Shown: in pieces, positions 1 through 11,073 of the stretch
Layout: every line of letters begins with the position of its first letter
Position numbering within the stretch: position 1 is the first letter of the stretch
Source: JAWKWH01 sp963669285
GTDB lineage: Bacteria > Pseudomonadota > Alphaproteobacteria > Rhizobiales > Rhizobiaceae
Direction: 5' to 3'
DNA: 64,000 nucleotides
NCBI GenBank assembly: GCA_963669285.2
Contig: CAXXSI010000014.1
Coordinates: forward strand, 124,001 to 188,000
The notes under the pieces: generated by a model
The model's database searches: none
What the model was told of the DNA's origin: nothing
The model's input: the letters and a program-made list of their open reading frames with translations, nothing else
Made by a program: the position numbers and the translations under genes

Positions 1-33
1 GCCAGTCACCTGGGTGTGGAGTTGTCATCATGA
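1..33 (+). CDS. trpB: Tryptophan synthase beta chain, C-terminal end (partial)
   Basis: Only the last ten codons and a TGA stop at 31-33 are inside the window. They read A-S-H-L-G-V-E-L-S-S, which fits the usual TrpB C-terminus. The stop overlaps the trpA start as ATGA, the translational coupling expected for trpB-trpA. The rest of the gene lies off the left edge, so the call rests mainly on position before trpA. Confidence 0.6.
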   Translation, partial: ASHLGVELSS

Positions 34-887
34 CGGCGCGTATGGATCAGTGCTTTTCAAAACTGGCCGGTGAGAAGCGGCCGGGATTGGTAACCTATTT
101 CATGGGCGGCGATCCGGACTATGCGGCGTCACTTTCCATCATGAAGGCGCTGCCGGAAGCCGGTGCAGACATTATCGAACTGGGCATGCCCTTTTCAGAT
201 CCGATGGCCGACGGGCCTGCCATTCAGGCAGCCGGCTTGCGGGCGCTGAAAGGTGGTCAGACACTGGCAAAAACGCTGCAGATGGCGCGTGATTTCCGGG
301 CTGACAATGACAGCACGCCGATCGTGATGATGGGATATTACAACCCCATCTATATCTACGGTGTGGACCGGTTCCTGGCAGATGCCAAGTCGGCGGGCAT
401 TGATGGTCTCATTATTGTCGATCTGCCGCCGGAAATGGATGATGAATTGTGCCTTCCGGCCCTTGAGGCCGGGATCAGTTTCATCCGGCTTGCCACGCCA
501 ACAACGGACGACAAGCGTCTGCCGGTGGTGCTTGAACAACACATCCGGATTTGTCTATTACGTATCCATGACCGGTATCACCGGCTCGGCGCTGCCCGAC
601 ACGGGCGAAGGTGGGTGAGCTGCGGTCACGCGGATCAAGCGATCATACGGATTTGCCGGTCTGTGTCGGCTTCGGCGTCAAGACGGCAAGGAACAGGCGC
701 GAGGCCATTGCGTGCCTTCTGCGGACGGTGTGGTTGTCGGAACCGCGATCGTCAACGCCGTGGCCAACTCTACTTGATTCCGAGGGTGCTGCGACTGATC
801 AGACCGTGGATCGCTGTCTACCACACTGGTTCAGATCGCTTGCGCATCGGGCGTGCGCAACTGCGCGCCTTGCGACGACGTCGCTAA
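30..887 (+). pseudogene. trpA: Tryptophan synthase alpha chain, frameshifted
   Basis: TrpA cleaves indole-3-glycerol phosphate to indole and glyceraldehyde 3-phosphate, and passes indole to TrpB. The first 170 codons are intact and typical: catalytic Glu in ADIIELGMPFSDPMADGP, and the Asp of the IDGLIIVDLPPEM stretch. After about 538 the homologous sequence jumps between frames: SGFVYYVSMTGITGSALPDTG in frame 1, then TDLPVCVGFGVKTA in frame 2, then DGVVVGTAIVNAVANS in frame 1 again. At least five indels are needed, near 538, 608, 692, 715 and 775. The true end is uncertain; 887 is the first stop in the starting frame. Because neighbouring accD, folC, addA and addB show the same damage, sequence error is as likely as real decay. 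Confidence 0.85.
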
Positions 888-949
888 AAACCCCACATCT
901 AGGGAATGTGCCGGCTTGCACGGCTAAAGATGATCGGGAGTAGCTGTCA

Positions 950-1931
950 GTGAACTGGATTACCAGCTTTGTGCGGCCGAAAATCAATTCCATGCTTGGT
1001 CGCCGGGACGTGCCGGAGAATCTCTGGATCAAGTGTCCCGAAACCGGCGAAATGGTTTTCCATACCGATCTGGAAGACAAACATGTGGGTGATCCCGTCA
1101 TTCGGGCCACCACATGAAAATATCGGCACGGCCACCGAAACTCGGAGTATCTGTTCGACAATGGCGAGTTTGAAGAGCTGCCGCGAAAACCTGCAGCAGT
1201 CGCAGTCGATCCGCTGAAATTCAGAGATTCCAAGAAACGCTATTCTGACCGCCTGAAGTGACGTAACGCGACCAAGACCGGACTTGATGATTCGCGGTGA
1301 TCATTGCCGGGATCGGCGACCGTCAAAGGCTTGCCGATCTTGTCGCCTGTGCTCATGATTTTTCCTTTATTGCCGGATCGCTCGGCATGTTGCGGCAGGA
1401 GAAGCGATCATCAAGGCATTTGAAGTGGCGGTTGAACAGAATTGCCCATTGGTGATGTTTGCCTGCCTCGGGCGGTGCCCGCATGCAGGAAGGCATGTCT
1501 GTCTCTGATGCAATTGCCCCGCACCACGGTGGCGGTGGAAATGCCTGAAAGAGGCAGGCCTTCCCTATATTGTCGTGCTGACCAATCCGACCACGGGCGG
1601 CGTTTCGGCGTCCTATGCGATGCTCGGCGACATCCAAATCGCCGAGCCCGGCGCATTGATCGGTTTTTGCCGGCCAGCGGGTGATCGAGCAGACCATCGC
1701 GAAAAGCTGCCGGAGGGTTTTCAGCGCGCCGAGTATCTGATGGAGCACGGCATGGTGGACATGGTTGTTCCGCGCCAGGAGCTGAAACCGACAATCGCCC
1801 GGCTATTGAAAATGTTGATGAACATTGAGCCGGATCCGGAACCACCGGCAGAGCCGGAAGAGGCGGAAGCGGACGAACCGGAAGGCGAAGCCGAGGCGGA
1901 AAAGACCGAAACGGCCGAGGCGTCGGAGTAA
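950..1931 (+). pseudogene. accD: Acetyl-CoA carboxylase carboxyltransferase subunit beta, frameshifted
   Basis: AccD pairs with AccA to transfer carboxyl from biotin-BCCP to acetyl-CoA, the first step of fatty acid synthesis. A GTG start at 950 gives VNWITSFVRPKINSMLGRR, the standard alphaproteobacterial N-terminus, followed by NLWIKCPETGEMVFH. The middle is spread over several frames; LMQLPRTTVAVEM, VLTNPTTGGVSASYAMLGD and EKLPEGFQRAEYLMEHGMV are clear AccD blocks. The last 118 codons (from about 1575) form one frame and end in a Glu-rich acidic tail (1825-1931) that looks lineage-specific. At least six indels are required. Order trpA-accD-folC is standard in this group. The gene is essential in most bacteria, which argues that many indels are sequence errors. 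Confidence 0.85.
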
Positions 1932-1998
1932 GCCAGCTACATTGTTTGTCGCGCAAAGGCCGCCGGGCGCGGTCATCTGCAATCAATTCAGCAGGACT

Positions 1999-3474
1999 AT
2001 GGGTACAGAACCTGTAAGCCGATCCACTGCTGCGGACCGGGAAATCGACAAGCTGATGGCGCTTCATCCGAAGGGCTACGATTTGTCGCTCGAGCGGATC
2101 GAGACCCTGCTGGCGCGGCTCGGAAACCCGGAACGGCGTTTGCCGCCGGTCATCCACATTGCCGGCACCAACGGCAAGGGTTCGGCGTCGGCATTTTGCG
2201 CGGGCGCTGCTCGAAGCGGCGGGGCAGACCGTCCATGTTCACACCTCGCCGCACCTGGTCAACTGGCATGAGCGCTACCGGATGGCGGCACCTGGCGGCG
2301 GCGTGCTGGTCGACGATGATGCGCTCGCCGAGGCGATCCGGCGCGTCGGTACGGCCAATGCCGGGCAATCGATCACCGTCTTCGAGATTTTTGACCCGCC
2401 CGTCATGTTTGTGCTGTTTGCAGAGCACACTGCCGACGCCGCAATTGTCGAGGTTGGGCTCGGCGGGCGCTTCGACGTCCACCAATGTGATCGCGAAACC
2501 GACGGTCACCCTGATCATGCCCGATCGCCATGGAGTCACCAGGTGTCATCTGGGCGACCGGATCGAGCTGATCGCGGCAGAGAAAGCCGGCATCATCAAG
2601 CGCAGCGTACCGGTGGTCATCGGTGCGCAGGAGCACGATGCGGCTCGCGAAGTGCTGCGCCAGACACGCCGACGACGCAACGGCTGCGAGAGCATCGTTT
2701 ATGGCGAAGATTTCCTGGCCTATGAGGAGCATGGGCGGATGGTCTATCAGGACAATTCAGGGCTGATGCGATCTGCCGCTGCCGCGCCTGGCCGGCCGGC
2801 ACCAGGCTTGCCAATGCAGCCGCGGCAATCGCGGCGGTGCGGGCCGGAGGATTTGCAATCGGTCAGGGGCGAAGCCGAAACCGCGATGTCGGCTGTCGAA
2901 TGGCCCGGACGGATGCAGCGCATAACGCAGGGCGCACTGGTCGACGCCGCGCCGCCACAGGCGGAGATCTGGATCGACGGCGTGCCACAATCCGGGAGCG
3001 GGAACCGCTATTGCCGAAGCGATGGCGGCGGAAGAAGAAGCGCCAGCCGCGGCCGCCTTTTCTATGATCGCCGGGATGATCAACACCAAGGATCAGAGCG
3101 GTTACTTCCGCCCGTTCCAGGGCATGGTGCGCCATGTCTACACCGTGCCGATTTTCTCAAGCGACGCCGGTGTTGCAAACGACGAATTGGCGGTGCGGGC
3201 GAGCGAAGCCGACCTGTCGGCAGAGCCCGTTTCGTCGATTATGTGTGCACTCAAACTGCTGCGCGACACGTGGGATGAAGGTGAACCGCCGCCGCGGATA
3301 TTGATCGGCGGCTCGCTCTACCAGGCTGGCGAGGCGCTGAAGCTCAACGGCACGCCGCAGCTTAGAGCGCATCATGTGTCGTGTGGCTGTCGCCGGTCAT
3401 TGCTTTGCTGTCCGATCGGCCGCGGACCGCTGCGCGAGGCGCGCGATACCTACACCGAGCTGGCCCTGCGGTGA
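1999..3474 (+). pseudogene. folC: Folylpolyglutamate/dihydrofolate synthase, frameshifted
   Basis: FolC adds glutamate to dihydropteroate and folates. The ATG at 1999 has an AGGA a few bases upstream. The N-terminal P-loop reads VIHIAGTNGKGSASAF, after which one extra T near 2197 shifts the frame. HVHTSPHLVNWHERYRM and FEIFDPPVMFVLFAEHTADA follow in frame 2, then GDRIELIAAEKAGIIKR in frame 3, and the C-terminal half (from about 3020) in frame 1, with RILIGGSLYQAGEALKLNGT. Family members normally stop just after this NGT motif, near 3360, so the open frame to 3474 probably over-runs by another indel. At least four indels in all. See the separate note on 3361-3520. Confidence 0.85.
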
Positions 3475-3880
3475 TGATCCGGAGCGGATGATCGCCCACC
3501 TCGACGACCACATGCGCTAAGATTTGGAAAAGACGGCAAGCTTCATCACCGCGGATTGCAACGCTTGCGGCCGCCAGAGCCCCGACCCGTTCGACGTTAC
3601 TATTCAGTTCGATCTCGATGAAAGCGTAGTCGGTCTCGTTGGCATTGATGACGTCGTGCTCGACGCCTTCATTGCGGAAATAGGGTGCACCGGCCTTCAT
3701 CTCGACGAGTTGTGAACCGTCGGCCGATTCGACGCGCACCTGGCCGTCCATCAGCGGCACGACGACGTAATCATGTCCGTGCCGGTGCCAGCCGGTGTTG
3801 GCGCCGGGTGCGAAATCATATCGCGTGACGATAACCCGGTCGTTCTCGATAATCGCGGTTGCCTTTGCGGTGCCGTCCAT
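3362..3880 (-). CDS. Small cupin-domain protein (C-terminus probably over-extended)
   Basis: The product begins MDGTAKATAIIENDRVIVTR and carries a cupin metal site, GWHRHGHDYVVVPLMDGQ, then a second strand set ending FIEIELN. The start at 3880 was chosen because AGGATGG lies just upstream; further in-frame ATGs at 3889 and 3910 are possible. Cupins of this type are about 105 residues. A TGA one base out of frame sits at 3604 right after EIELN, so a single indel there would give the expected length; the remaining 80 residues overlap folC sequence antisense and look non-coding. Ligand and reaction are unknown. It is convergent with folC and lies upstream of trxA on the same strand. Confidence 0.6.
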   Translation of the reverse strand: MDGTAKATAIIENDRVIVTRYDFAPGANTGWHRHGHDYVVVPLMDGQVRVESADGSQLVEMKAGAPYFRNEGVEHDVINANETDYAFIEIELNSNVERVGALAAASVAIRGDEACRLFQILAHVVVEVGDHPLRIITAGPARCRYRAPRAAVRGRSDSKAMTGDSHTTHDAL

Positions 3881-4020
3881 GGCCGCCATCCTGTTTGAAC
3901 AGGCAAACATGGTGACACACGGCTATGCAGCGCGGTCATGGGCCGGTGACGCGTTGTCGTTTGGGCCAAAGAAAATGCCCGGCTGGAGCCGGAGCATAAC
4001 ATGCAGTAATCGACGACTTG

Positions 4021-4341
4021 TCAGACGTTGCCGCTGATCCAGGAGGACAGCGCCGATTTCGGCACGGCACCAACCTTCATGTCGGCAACCTCTCCGTCCT
4101 TGAATACCATCAGGGTCGGTATAGAGCGTACGCCGTACTGGGCGGCGATTTCCGGGTTCTCGTCGATATTGACCTTGGCGATCTTCACCTTGCCGCCCAT
4201 CTCGGCGGAGATTTCCTCAAGCGCCGGCGCAATCATCTTGCAGGGTCCGCACCATTCAGCCCAGAAATCAACGACGACGGGCTCGGCGGCTTTCAGCACG
4301 CCATCTTCAAAACTGTTCTTGTCAATCGTCACGGTGGACAT
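4021..4341 (-). CDS. trxA: Thioredoxin
   Basis: A 106-residue thioredoxin, the general cytoplasmic disulfide reductant fed by thioredoxin reductase. The active site WCGPC places the redox cysteines at 31 and 34, with the cis-proline in SIPTLMVF. Length and sequence are full and undisturbed, unlike the flanking addA and folC. An AAGGAA ribosome site precedes the ATG. It lies 76 bases downstream of addA on the same strand, the standard order in Hyphomicrobiales, and may be read from its own promoter. Confidence 0.97.
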   Translation of the reverse strand: MSTVTIDKNSFEDGVLKAAEPVVVDFWAEWCGPCKMIAPALEEISAEMGGKVKIAKVNIDENPEIAAQYGVRSIPTLMVFKDGEVADMKVGAVPKSALSSWISGNV

Positions 4342-4417
4342 CGGGGGTTCCTTTCAATGTGCCTGTTCGGACCGCCATGTGGGAAGTGAGACGGTTCGAG
4401 TCAAGGCAACTGTTTTG

Positions 4418-7400
4418 TCACGAGACCGCGAGTCGCTCAAGGGCTTCGCCAATCACGGTTTCGGGAATTTCAAACATTTGCGGCGTTTCAGTAAACAGTA
4501 ACCGCTGCCGATACCTTCCGGTCCGGGTAGACCTGCCTCAGCAGCGCCGAATAAACCGCTACCTGGGCGATGTAGCCGGGCGGAACTTGCCCGATATCCC
4601 GGGGCGGCACCCGGTTGGTCTTGTAGTCAACCAGAAGGACCTCGTCATCGCTCACCGCAAGGCGGTCGATCTTGCCGGAGACAGCGCGTTCAACGCCTGC
4701 CACCTTCAAGTGGCCGGCAATCGCCACCTCGGCCCTGGAGCCTATTGCAAACACGCCGGCAAACCGGGGATCGGACATTACCCGCATCACCGCGTCAAGT
4801 GCGGACCGGCGCTGATCCGGCCGCCAGTCCCTGCCATGCCGGTCGAGATATTTCTCGGCCGATGCTGCACGCGTTTCGGCCTCGATTTCGGGAAGATACT
4901 GCAGCAGCCGGTGGACGGCCGTTCCGCGTTCAATGGCAAATCCGGGCTCGTCGCGCTCATGCAGGACAGGCGAGGTGGACACATCGGCCAGTTCGGCTTG
5001 CGGCTCGACCAGGGCTGCGGCGCCGGAGGGCGCAAATGGCCGCGGCAGCGCCGTGTCGGGGGGAAGCGGCTGCAGCAGTGCGGCCGGAAAGGCGCGGACC
5101 GACCGGACCATGGCTTGCGCTTCGGTCTCCGGCGCCCGCGGCCCGGCATCGCTCGAGCGATAGCGATGGATCGGCTGGTCAAGAAAGGTGAGATTTGATT
5201 CCAGCTGTTCGCTGGCCGGGACAAGCGCATCGGAGACAAGCCGGTGCCAAGTGCCCTCTCTTCGGCTCGCGCACGCCGTGATAGCCGCAAACGACAAGCC
5301 GGTCTTCGGCGCGTGTCATGCCGACATAGAGCAGTCGCCGGTATTCCTCCTCGGCCTTCTTGCGCTCGGCAGCCTCCAGCCGGCGTCCGAACGCGGTTTG
5401 CAGTTTGCTGCCGGCTCTCCACAGTATGCCCGGCCCGTTCCAGAGTTTACTCGCTGGATTGAAAATCGCAGCAGGCGCGGAAGATGGGATGCGGAAAACG
5501 GCGCCGAACCATTATCGACCAAGAAGACAATCGGCGCCTCGAGCCCCTTGGCGGCGTGGACCGTCATGATCCGCACCTCGTCGCGCGTTTGCGAAATCTC
5601 GCGCTTGATCTCCGGACCTGCGCTGTCGAGCGTTTCAAGGAACGAACCAATGCCGTTGATGCCAACCTGCTCGCAGGCAAAGGCGAAATTCATGAACTCA
5701 TCGAGGATTTCGCCGGCCTCATGTCCGAGACGGGCGATCATCGCGGCGCGAACCCCGTCCGGACCGAGCACACCATGGTAGAATTCGACCACCGGCCGGA
5801 TACCCACCTCGCTGCGCCATTTGGTCAACTGTCTGAGGGCGGGCTCGAACCGGCGGTCCTGCGATGCCATATGATTTAGCGCGTCCCACAGCGAGACCCC
5901 CTCGCCGCGATTATGCGCGATCGCAAACAGATCGTCTTCACTCAACCCGAAAACCGGACTTTTCAGCAAAGCGGCAAGCGAAAGATCGTCATTGGGCTGA
6001 ATGGCCACTCGGCCGATGGCGATCAGGTCCTTGACCGCGATGTGATCACGCAGCCGCAACCGGTCGGCCCCGGCGACGGCGATGTGCCGTGTCTTCAATC
6101 CCCGTGACAGGGCGTGTACGAAACTGTCGCGCTTTCGCACCAGCACCATGATATCGCCGGGCGTGATCCGTTTACCGGTGCCCTCGATCACTTCGGCCGC
6201 GGATATCCAGGTTTCAATGTACCCTGCGATCGCCTCGGCCAGTTTGACGGCGGGCTGCGAGGCATGGTCGATGGCTTCGGTCCAGTCTTCCGGTTCGGCG
6301 ATCTTGTCGGTGCCGATCATCGGCCAGATCTCGACATAACCCGGATCGTTCGACCTGATCGCGGCGTGGCTGATCTGTTCGGGATAAAGCGTCAGGCCGT
6401 CACGGGCTGCCTCGGGCTCAAACACCCGGTCGACGGCAGACAGGACATCACCAACCGAGCGAAACGAATAGTGCAGCTTGACCTCGGAAAAACGGCGCTC
6501 GGCGGCCTTTATCTTGCCGGCGAAATGCCGGCCGGTTTCAGCAAATGCGGCCGGTTCGGCGCCCTGGAAGGAATAGATCGACTGTTTTTCATCGCCGACG
6601 GCGAATATCGTGCGTCGCGCCTGCGAGCGGGCCGAGTGGCCGGAAAAGAACTCCTCGGCCAGCCTGGTGACAACCTGCCACTGCCCGGGAGAGGTGTCCT
6701 GGGCTTCGTCGATCAGGATATGATCGAGACCGCGGTCGAGCTTGTATTGCACCCACGGACCGGCGTCCTGCCGGGCAAGAAGATTGACGGTGCGCGAAAT
6801 CAGATCGTTGAAATCAAGGAAACCACGGCCGCGTTTGAGCTGTTCGTAGCGGTCGATCAGGTGATCGGCGACGGTCAGGGCGGCGCTTGTGGCCTCAACG
6901 GCGCGGATGGTGGCGAGCGTGTCGCGCGCCTGCAAAAGCAGGTCCGCAAAGCGGGCAAACTCGGTCTCGAAATCGGGATAGTGTTCGGCTACGCCCTTGG
7001 CGGCGATGCCGCGCGGGCTGCGGGCGATCCAGGCACCCCGTTCCAGCCGAAAAAAGACTTCGCAAAGTGCAGTAAATCTTGCCGCCGGGTCCGGCTGCCT
7101 GCTCGCCGATTCCAACCGGGCGGCGAATTCCGCTCCCCTGGCCTTGCCCGCCCGTTCGGCATGTTGGCGGAACGATGCCGCCATCGCCGCGGAGAAACAG
7201 GAATCGGGCCAGACCGATGCGACGATCGTTTCCTCGGTATCGTCGGCACGCAGTCCGAATTCTTCCCTGAGGAGGGCGAGTTGGTCTCCGGCGCCGGCAA
7301 TCTGCCGCAACAGATCGCGGAGGACTTCGCGGTGCGTCACGATATCGGCCAGCAAGGCATCGAGACCGTGCTCGCCGGCGCGTGGCAAGCACCAGCGCGA

Positions 7401-7950
7401 AGGCGCGGGCAAGGTCCCGGCCGCTTCCACCGCCGGCACCGGCAACCAGATCACGCCGGGCTTGCGCGACGAGCGCCTGCTCCATCTGGGAATCGAGAAG
7501 CTCGAAATGTCCGGCGATGTTGGCTTCGAGCGGAAACTGGTGCAGCACGGCCTCGCAAAAGGCGTGTATGGTCTGGATTTTCAGGCCGCCGGGCGTTTCG
7601 AGCGCCCGCGAGAACAACTGCCGCGCCAGCGCAAGGCGCACCGCATCCGGTTGTTCCCCTTCCAGATTGGCAACCGCCTCGACCAGTCCGGGCGTCTTCC
7701 ATGACCGCCCACTGGCCCAAATCCTCGAAGACCTTGTTGACCATGTTGGCGGCGGCGGCGCGGGTATAGGTCAGGCAAAGGATGCGCGAAGGATCGACAC
7801 CCGCGCAACAAAAGACGGATGACCCGGCGCGACAAGACGTGCGTCTTGCCCGAACCCGCATTGGCCGATACCCAGACGGAATGGTGCGGGTTGGCGGCCC
7901 GGCCCTGGTCGGCAATGGTTTTTTTCCGGAACGAACAGACGCTTTTTCAC
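4418..7950 (-). pseudogene. addA: Double-strand break repair helicase AddA, frameshifted
   Basis: AddA is the UvrD-type helicase/nuclease subunit of AddAB, which resects double-strand ends for RecA. The GTG start at 7950 overlaps the addB stop (GTGA). Walker A is ANAGSGKTHVLSRR, then RILCLTYTRAAAANMVNKVF and LKIQTIHAFCEAVLHQFP. The largest intact frame (about 7380-5310) has the Walker B HILIDEAQDTSPGQW, VGDEKQSIYSFQGA and RIMTVHAAKGLEAPIVFL. Helicase motif VI (YVGMTRAEDRLVV) and the nuclease motif LLVDYKTNR follow in another frame. The stop at 4418-4420 ends EALERLAVS. Total span fits about 1177 residues. Frame jumps fall near 7915, 7825, 7690, 7380, 5258 and 4497; the first is an extra A in a run of seven. 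Confidence 0.9.
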
Positions 7951-10900
7951 TGCGCGCCCCCATCGCCATCGCTGAGCCCGGACGACCATTCGAGCGCCCT
8001 GGCCAGATGATCGTAATCGCCGTCCATGTCGTGCTCGCGCGCCGGCAATGCGCGCGACAGATAGCCGTTTGCCGGATCGGCATAGTGGGCGATCAGCGCG
8101 CAGAGGCGCTCCCAGGCTTCCTCTGCCAGTGTGCCTGCGGTTTTGACGTTTCGATTGTATTCCAGGATCGATTCAGCCGTTACCGATCCATCGGATTTCA
8201 GGCGGACGAATTTCAGGTCGGCCGGTGTTGCAGACTGCCTACATCGGCAAACGCCCCGCGGGCGAGCAACGCGCCCTCCAGCGCAAGCTGCGGCGCCAGT
8301 AACGTGTGCGCCTGGCCTTTCGAAGGTCCGCTACCGGTCTTGTAGTCGATGATCTCGGCGTGACCGGCACCGTCGAGAAGATCGATGCGGTCGGCGCGGC
8401 CGGACAGGGTCACGCCGCTGGCGGCAATCTCGGTACGGCCCGATGCGACCTCGGAATAGCGGGCCTTTACCCCACCGGCCTGTTGCTGCTCCCAATCGAC
8501 AATCGCCGGCGCCAGAGCGGAAAACCGCGGCCACCAAACGGCAGCCACGTCGTCGGGAAGCCCGGCCTCGGCGAAGCACTGTCTGCCGATCTCCAACAAC
8601 GCGGTCTCGGCGCCCCGGTCGGAAGGATCGATATCCGAGACATGGTGAAACTGTGGAGGATCTCGTGGAACAGGGATCCGCGCTCGGCGGCGCCGGGATC
8701 GCGGCTCAACGGCTCAAGCGGTTCGAGCTTCAAGATGCGCCGGGCGTAAACCGCGTACGGATCGCGCCGCAGTGTCTCGATCTCGGTCACGGAAAAATGC
8801 CGCGGCCGCACTTCAAGCGGCGGTTTCGGGCAAGGCTGCCCGGTCAGCCGCACATCGTCGGCCTGGTCGATGGCCGTAGCGAGTTCAACGAACCGGCCGC
8901 CGCGCTCGCGCATTGCGGCAGTCGCCGCCGGGCCAACGATGGTCGCCAACCGTTGCAGCCAGCGTGACGGCGATGCCGGCGATCCTTCCGCCCGCACCGA
9001 TCTCGTCAGGATGACATTGCCGGCGCCCATGGCCATCTGAAAATCGTGGGCGGCCTGACCGGTGCGGCGCTCCGGCGGCTCCAGGCCGACGCCGGAGGTC
9101 AGCACCCGCGACATGAAACCTCCGGTCTCTACCTTGCGCGGCCAGCTTGCCTCGTTGAGGCCGCCGATCACCAGCGTGTCAGCGCTCTGGAGGCGGGCTT
9201 CCAGAACACCCCAGATCGCGATGCGGCCATCGCCGGCTGCGGTCGGCTTGACGATTTCCGGAGCAAGGCAGGCCTTGATGATATCAGGCACTTCTTCCGG
9301 TTTGCAGCTGAGCGCCCGGCTTGACGCCAAAATCTCACGCAAGGTCGTTACCAGATGTTCGCCGCTATCGCCGTGATACAAGCCTTGCAACGAACCGGTA
9401 TCGTCCCGGCCCAGAGCCTCGATCGATGAAACCAGCGTCGAGACGGCCTCGCCGAGATCGATCTCCTGGCGCTCGCGCAACGCACAAAGCCGTGCGGCGG
9501 TTGCGCATATCGCGTCGAGCAGACCGCGTATTCGGCCGATATCGGCCTCACTGATCCGGCTCAGCCACAGCGGCGCATGCCGGTCTTCGCGCAATGCGGA
9601 CAATCTTGCATCGAATTCGTCTGCAATGGTCGAAATATCGAGCCGGCCCGTCCCGCCCCTCAACAAAACCAGTTCGGCGAACTCGGCAATCCGGCGGCCC
9701 TCGGATCGCTGCAAACCGCAGACCAGCATCGGATGTGACAGCAGGTCGAGCAATTGGATAACGCCACCCGGGCGGAACACCGTTTCGGCTACAAGCGTCA
9801 GGAGCGAGGCGGCCGGGGTCGACAGCAACGGCCGGCCACCGGAAATCGTCAGCGACGACATCAAATCTTGCAAGCTCGGCCGAAACCCTGCGCGCCAGGT
9901 TCCGGTCACCGGTCACAAGTGCGGCGCGCTTGTCGGCATGGCTGACCGCCTCTCGCAGCGCGATGGCAATCGCCAGTGCCTCTTCACGTTCGTTGGCCGC
10001 CTCGATCAGGGTTACCGCGTCCAGCGCACCGTCCGCCACGGACTTTTCGATCGCCGAGCGATTTTGCGACCACCGGTCGGTGGTTTCGGCTGGACGCAAA
10101 GCCTCATTGACCAGCCATGAACGGGCTTGCTGCGGTGTCGCGGTCGCACCGAAAACCCGCACCTGCGCCCGGTCGGCAGCCATGGTCTGCAAAAGCTTCT
10201 TCAGCCCGTATTGCGGATGACCGAAGACCGAAGGGGCAGTCTCCGCCTCGCCGATCAGAGACCATGACTCTTCGTCCATGTCCCTGTCCAGGCCCGGCAG
10301 AACAACAGCACCGGCCGGATGGCGCGCAATGGCCGACAAAAAGCCGTGCCGTCGCCGGTATCGAGCCCGTCGAGCCTGCGGCGATCAGCGGTTCGGTGAT
10401 CGAACCGTGGCTGATCCGCTCGGCCTCGGCATCAATCTGTGCAGACCGCCACGCGGCGGGATTGGAACGGCCCATCTCGTCGAGGATTTGCGGCCAGTGT
10501 TCGGTGACGATCTTGAGAAAATCAAGCGTGACCTGCCACCAGCCGGCAAGCTCGTCGGGCACCAATGCGTCCAGGGCATCCCAGCTGATATCCTCGGCTT
10601 CGAACTCATCGATCAGGGCCGCCAGATCGCGCGACAGCCAGATTGCATCCGCAGTCGAGGCTGGGACGATCAATTGTTCCTCAAACAGGGCGGCGACATG
10701 GGCGGGGAGCCTGCTTTTCCATGCCCTGACCAGCGGGGCGAGCGCCATCAGGCGTTCGAACTGGCCCGCCGGCGGCGGCAGATCGATGGCCTCCCGGTTG
10801 GTTCCGTCGAGAAGCCCCGCCTCCTCGTCGAACTCGCCAAGCGGGCGAATTGTCGGCAGGATGACGGCTTTACCGCCCATGCGCTCGACAAACTGGCCAC

Positions 10901-11069
10901 GCAAGGCGCGCGCGGCGCGACGGGTCGGAACATAAATCGTCATGTCCGCCAGCGATGGATCATCGGTTCCGGCGCCGTCGATCAGGGCGTCGGTAGAGAC
11001 CGCTTCGGCAAGCGCCGGGAGGAAAGCAACACCGGGCGGAATGGTCCACAAATTGGGCGGGCGGGACAC
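7947..11069 (-). pseudogene. addB: Double-strand break repair nuclease AddB, frameshifted
   Basis: AddB is the partner of AddA and holds the second RecB-type nuclease domain. A GTG start at 11069 gives MSRPPNLWTIPPGVAFLPAL, and the first 250 residues are intact. Other blocks are AGAVVLPGLDRDMDEESW, RARRVSAELARF-type helicase-like sequence, SWPRKVETGGFMSRVL, and the nuclease motif AEIIDYKTGSGPSKGQAH near 8340. The end reads LSDGDGGAQ and stops at 7947, overlapping the addA start. Frame jumps are near 10333, 9845, 8605 and 8230; together they preserve the total length of about 1041 codons. It follows the murU-like gene by four bases, so it belongs to the same minus-strand run. Confidence 0.9.
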
Positions 11070-11073
11070 GGGA

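Noticed and set aside
6114..7769. 551-codon plus-strand open frame
   Set aside because: It is antisense to addA, has no motif, and its composition mirrors the codon bias of the real gene on the other strand.
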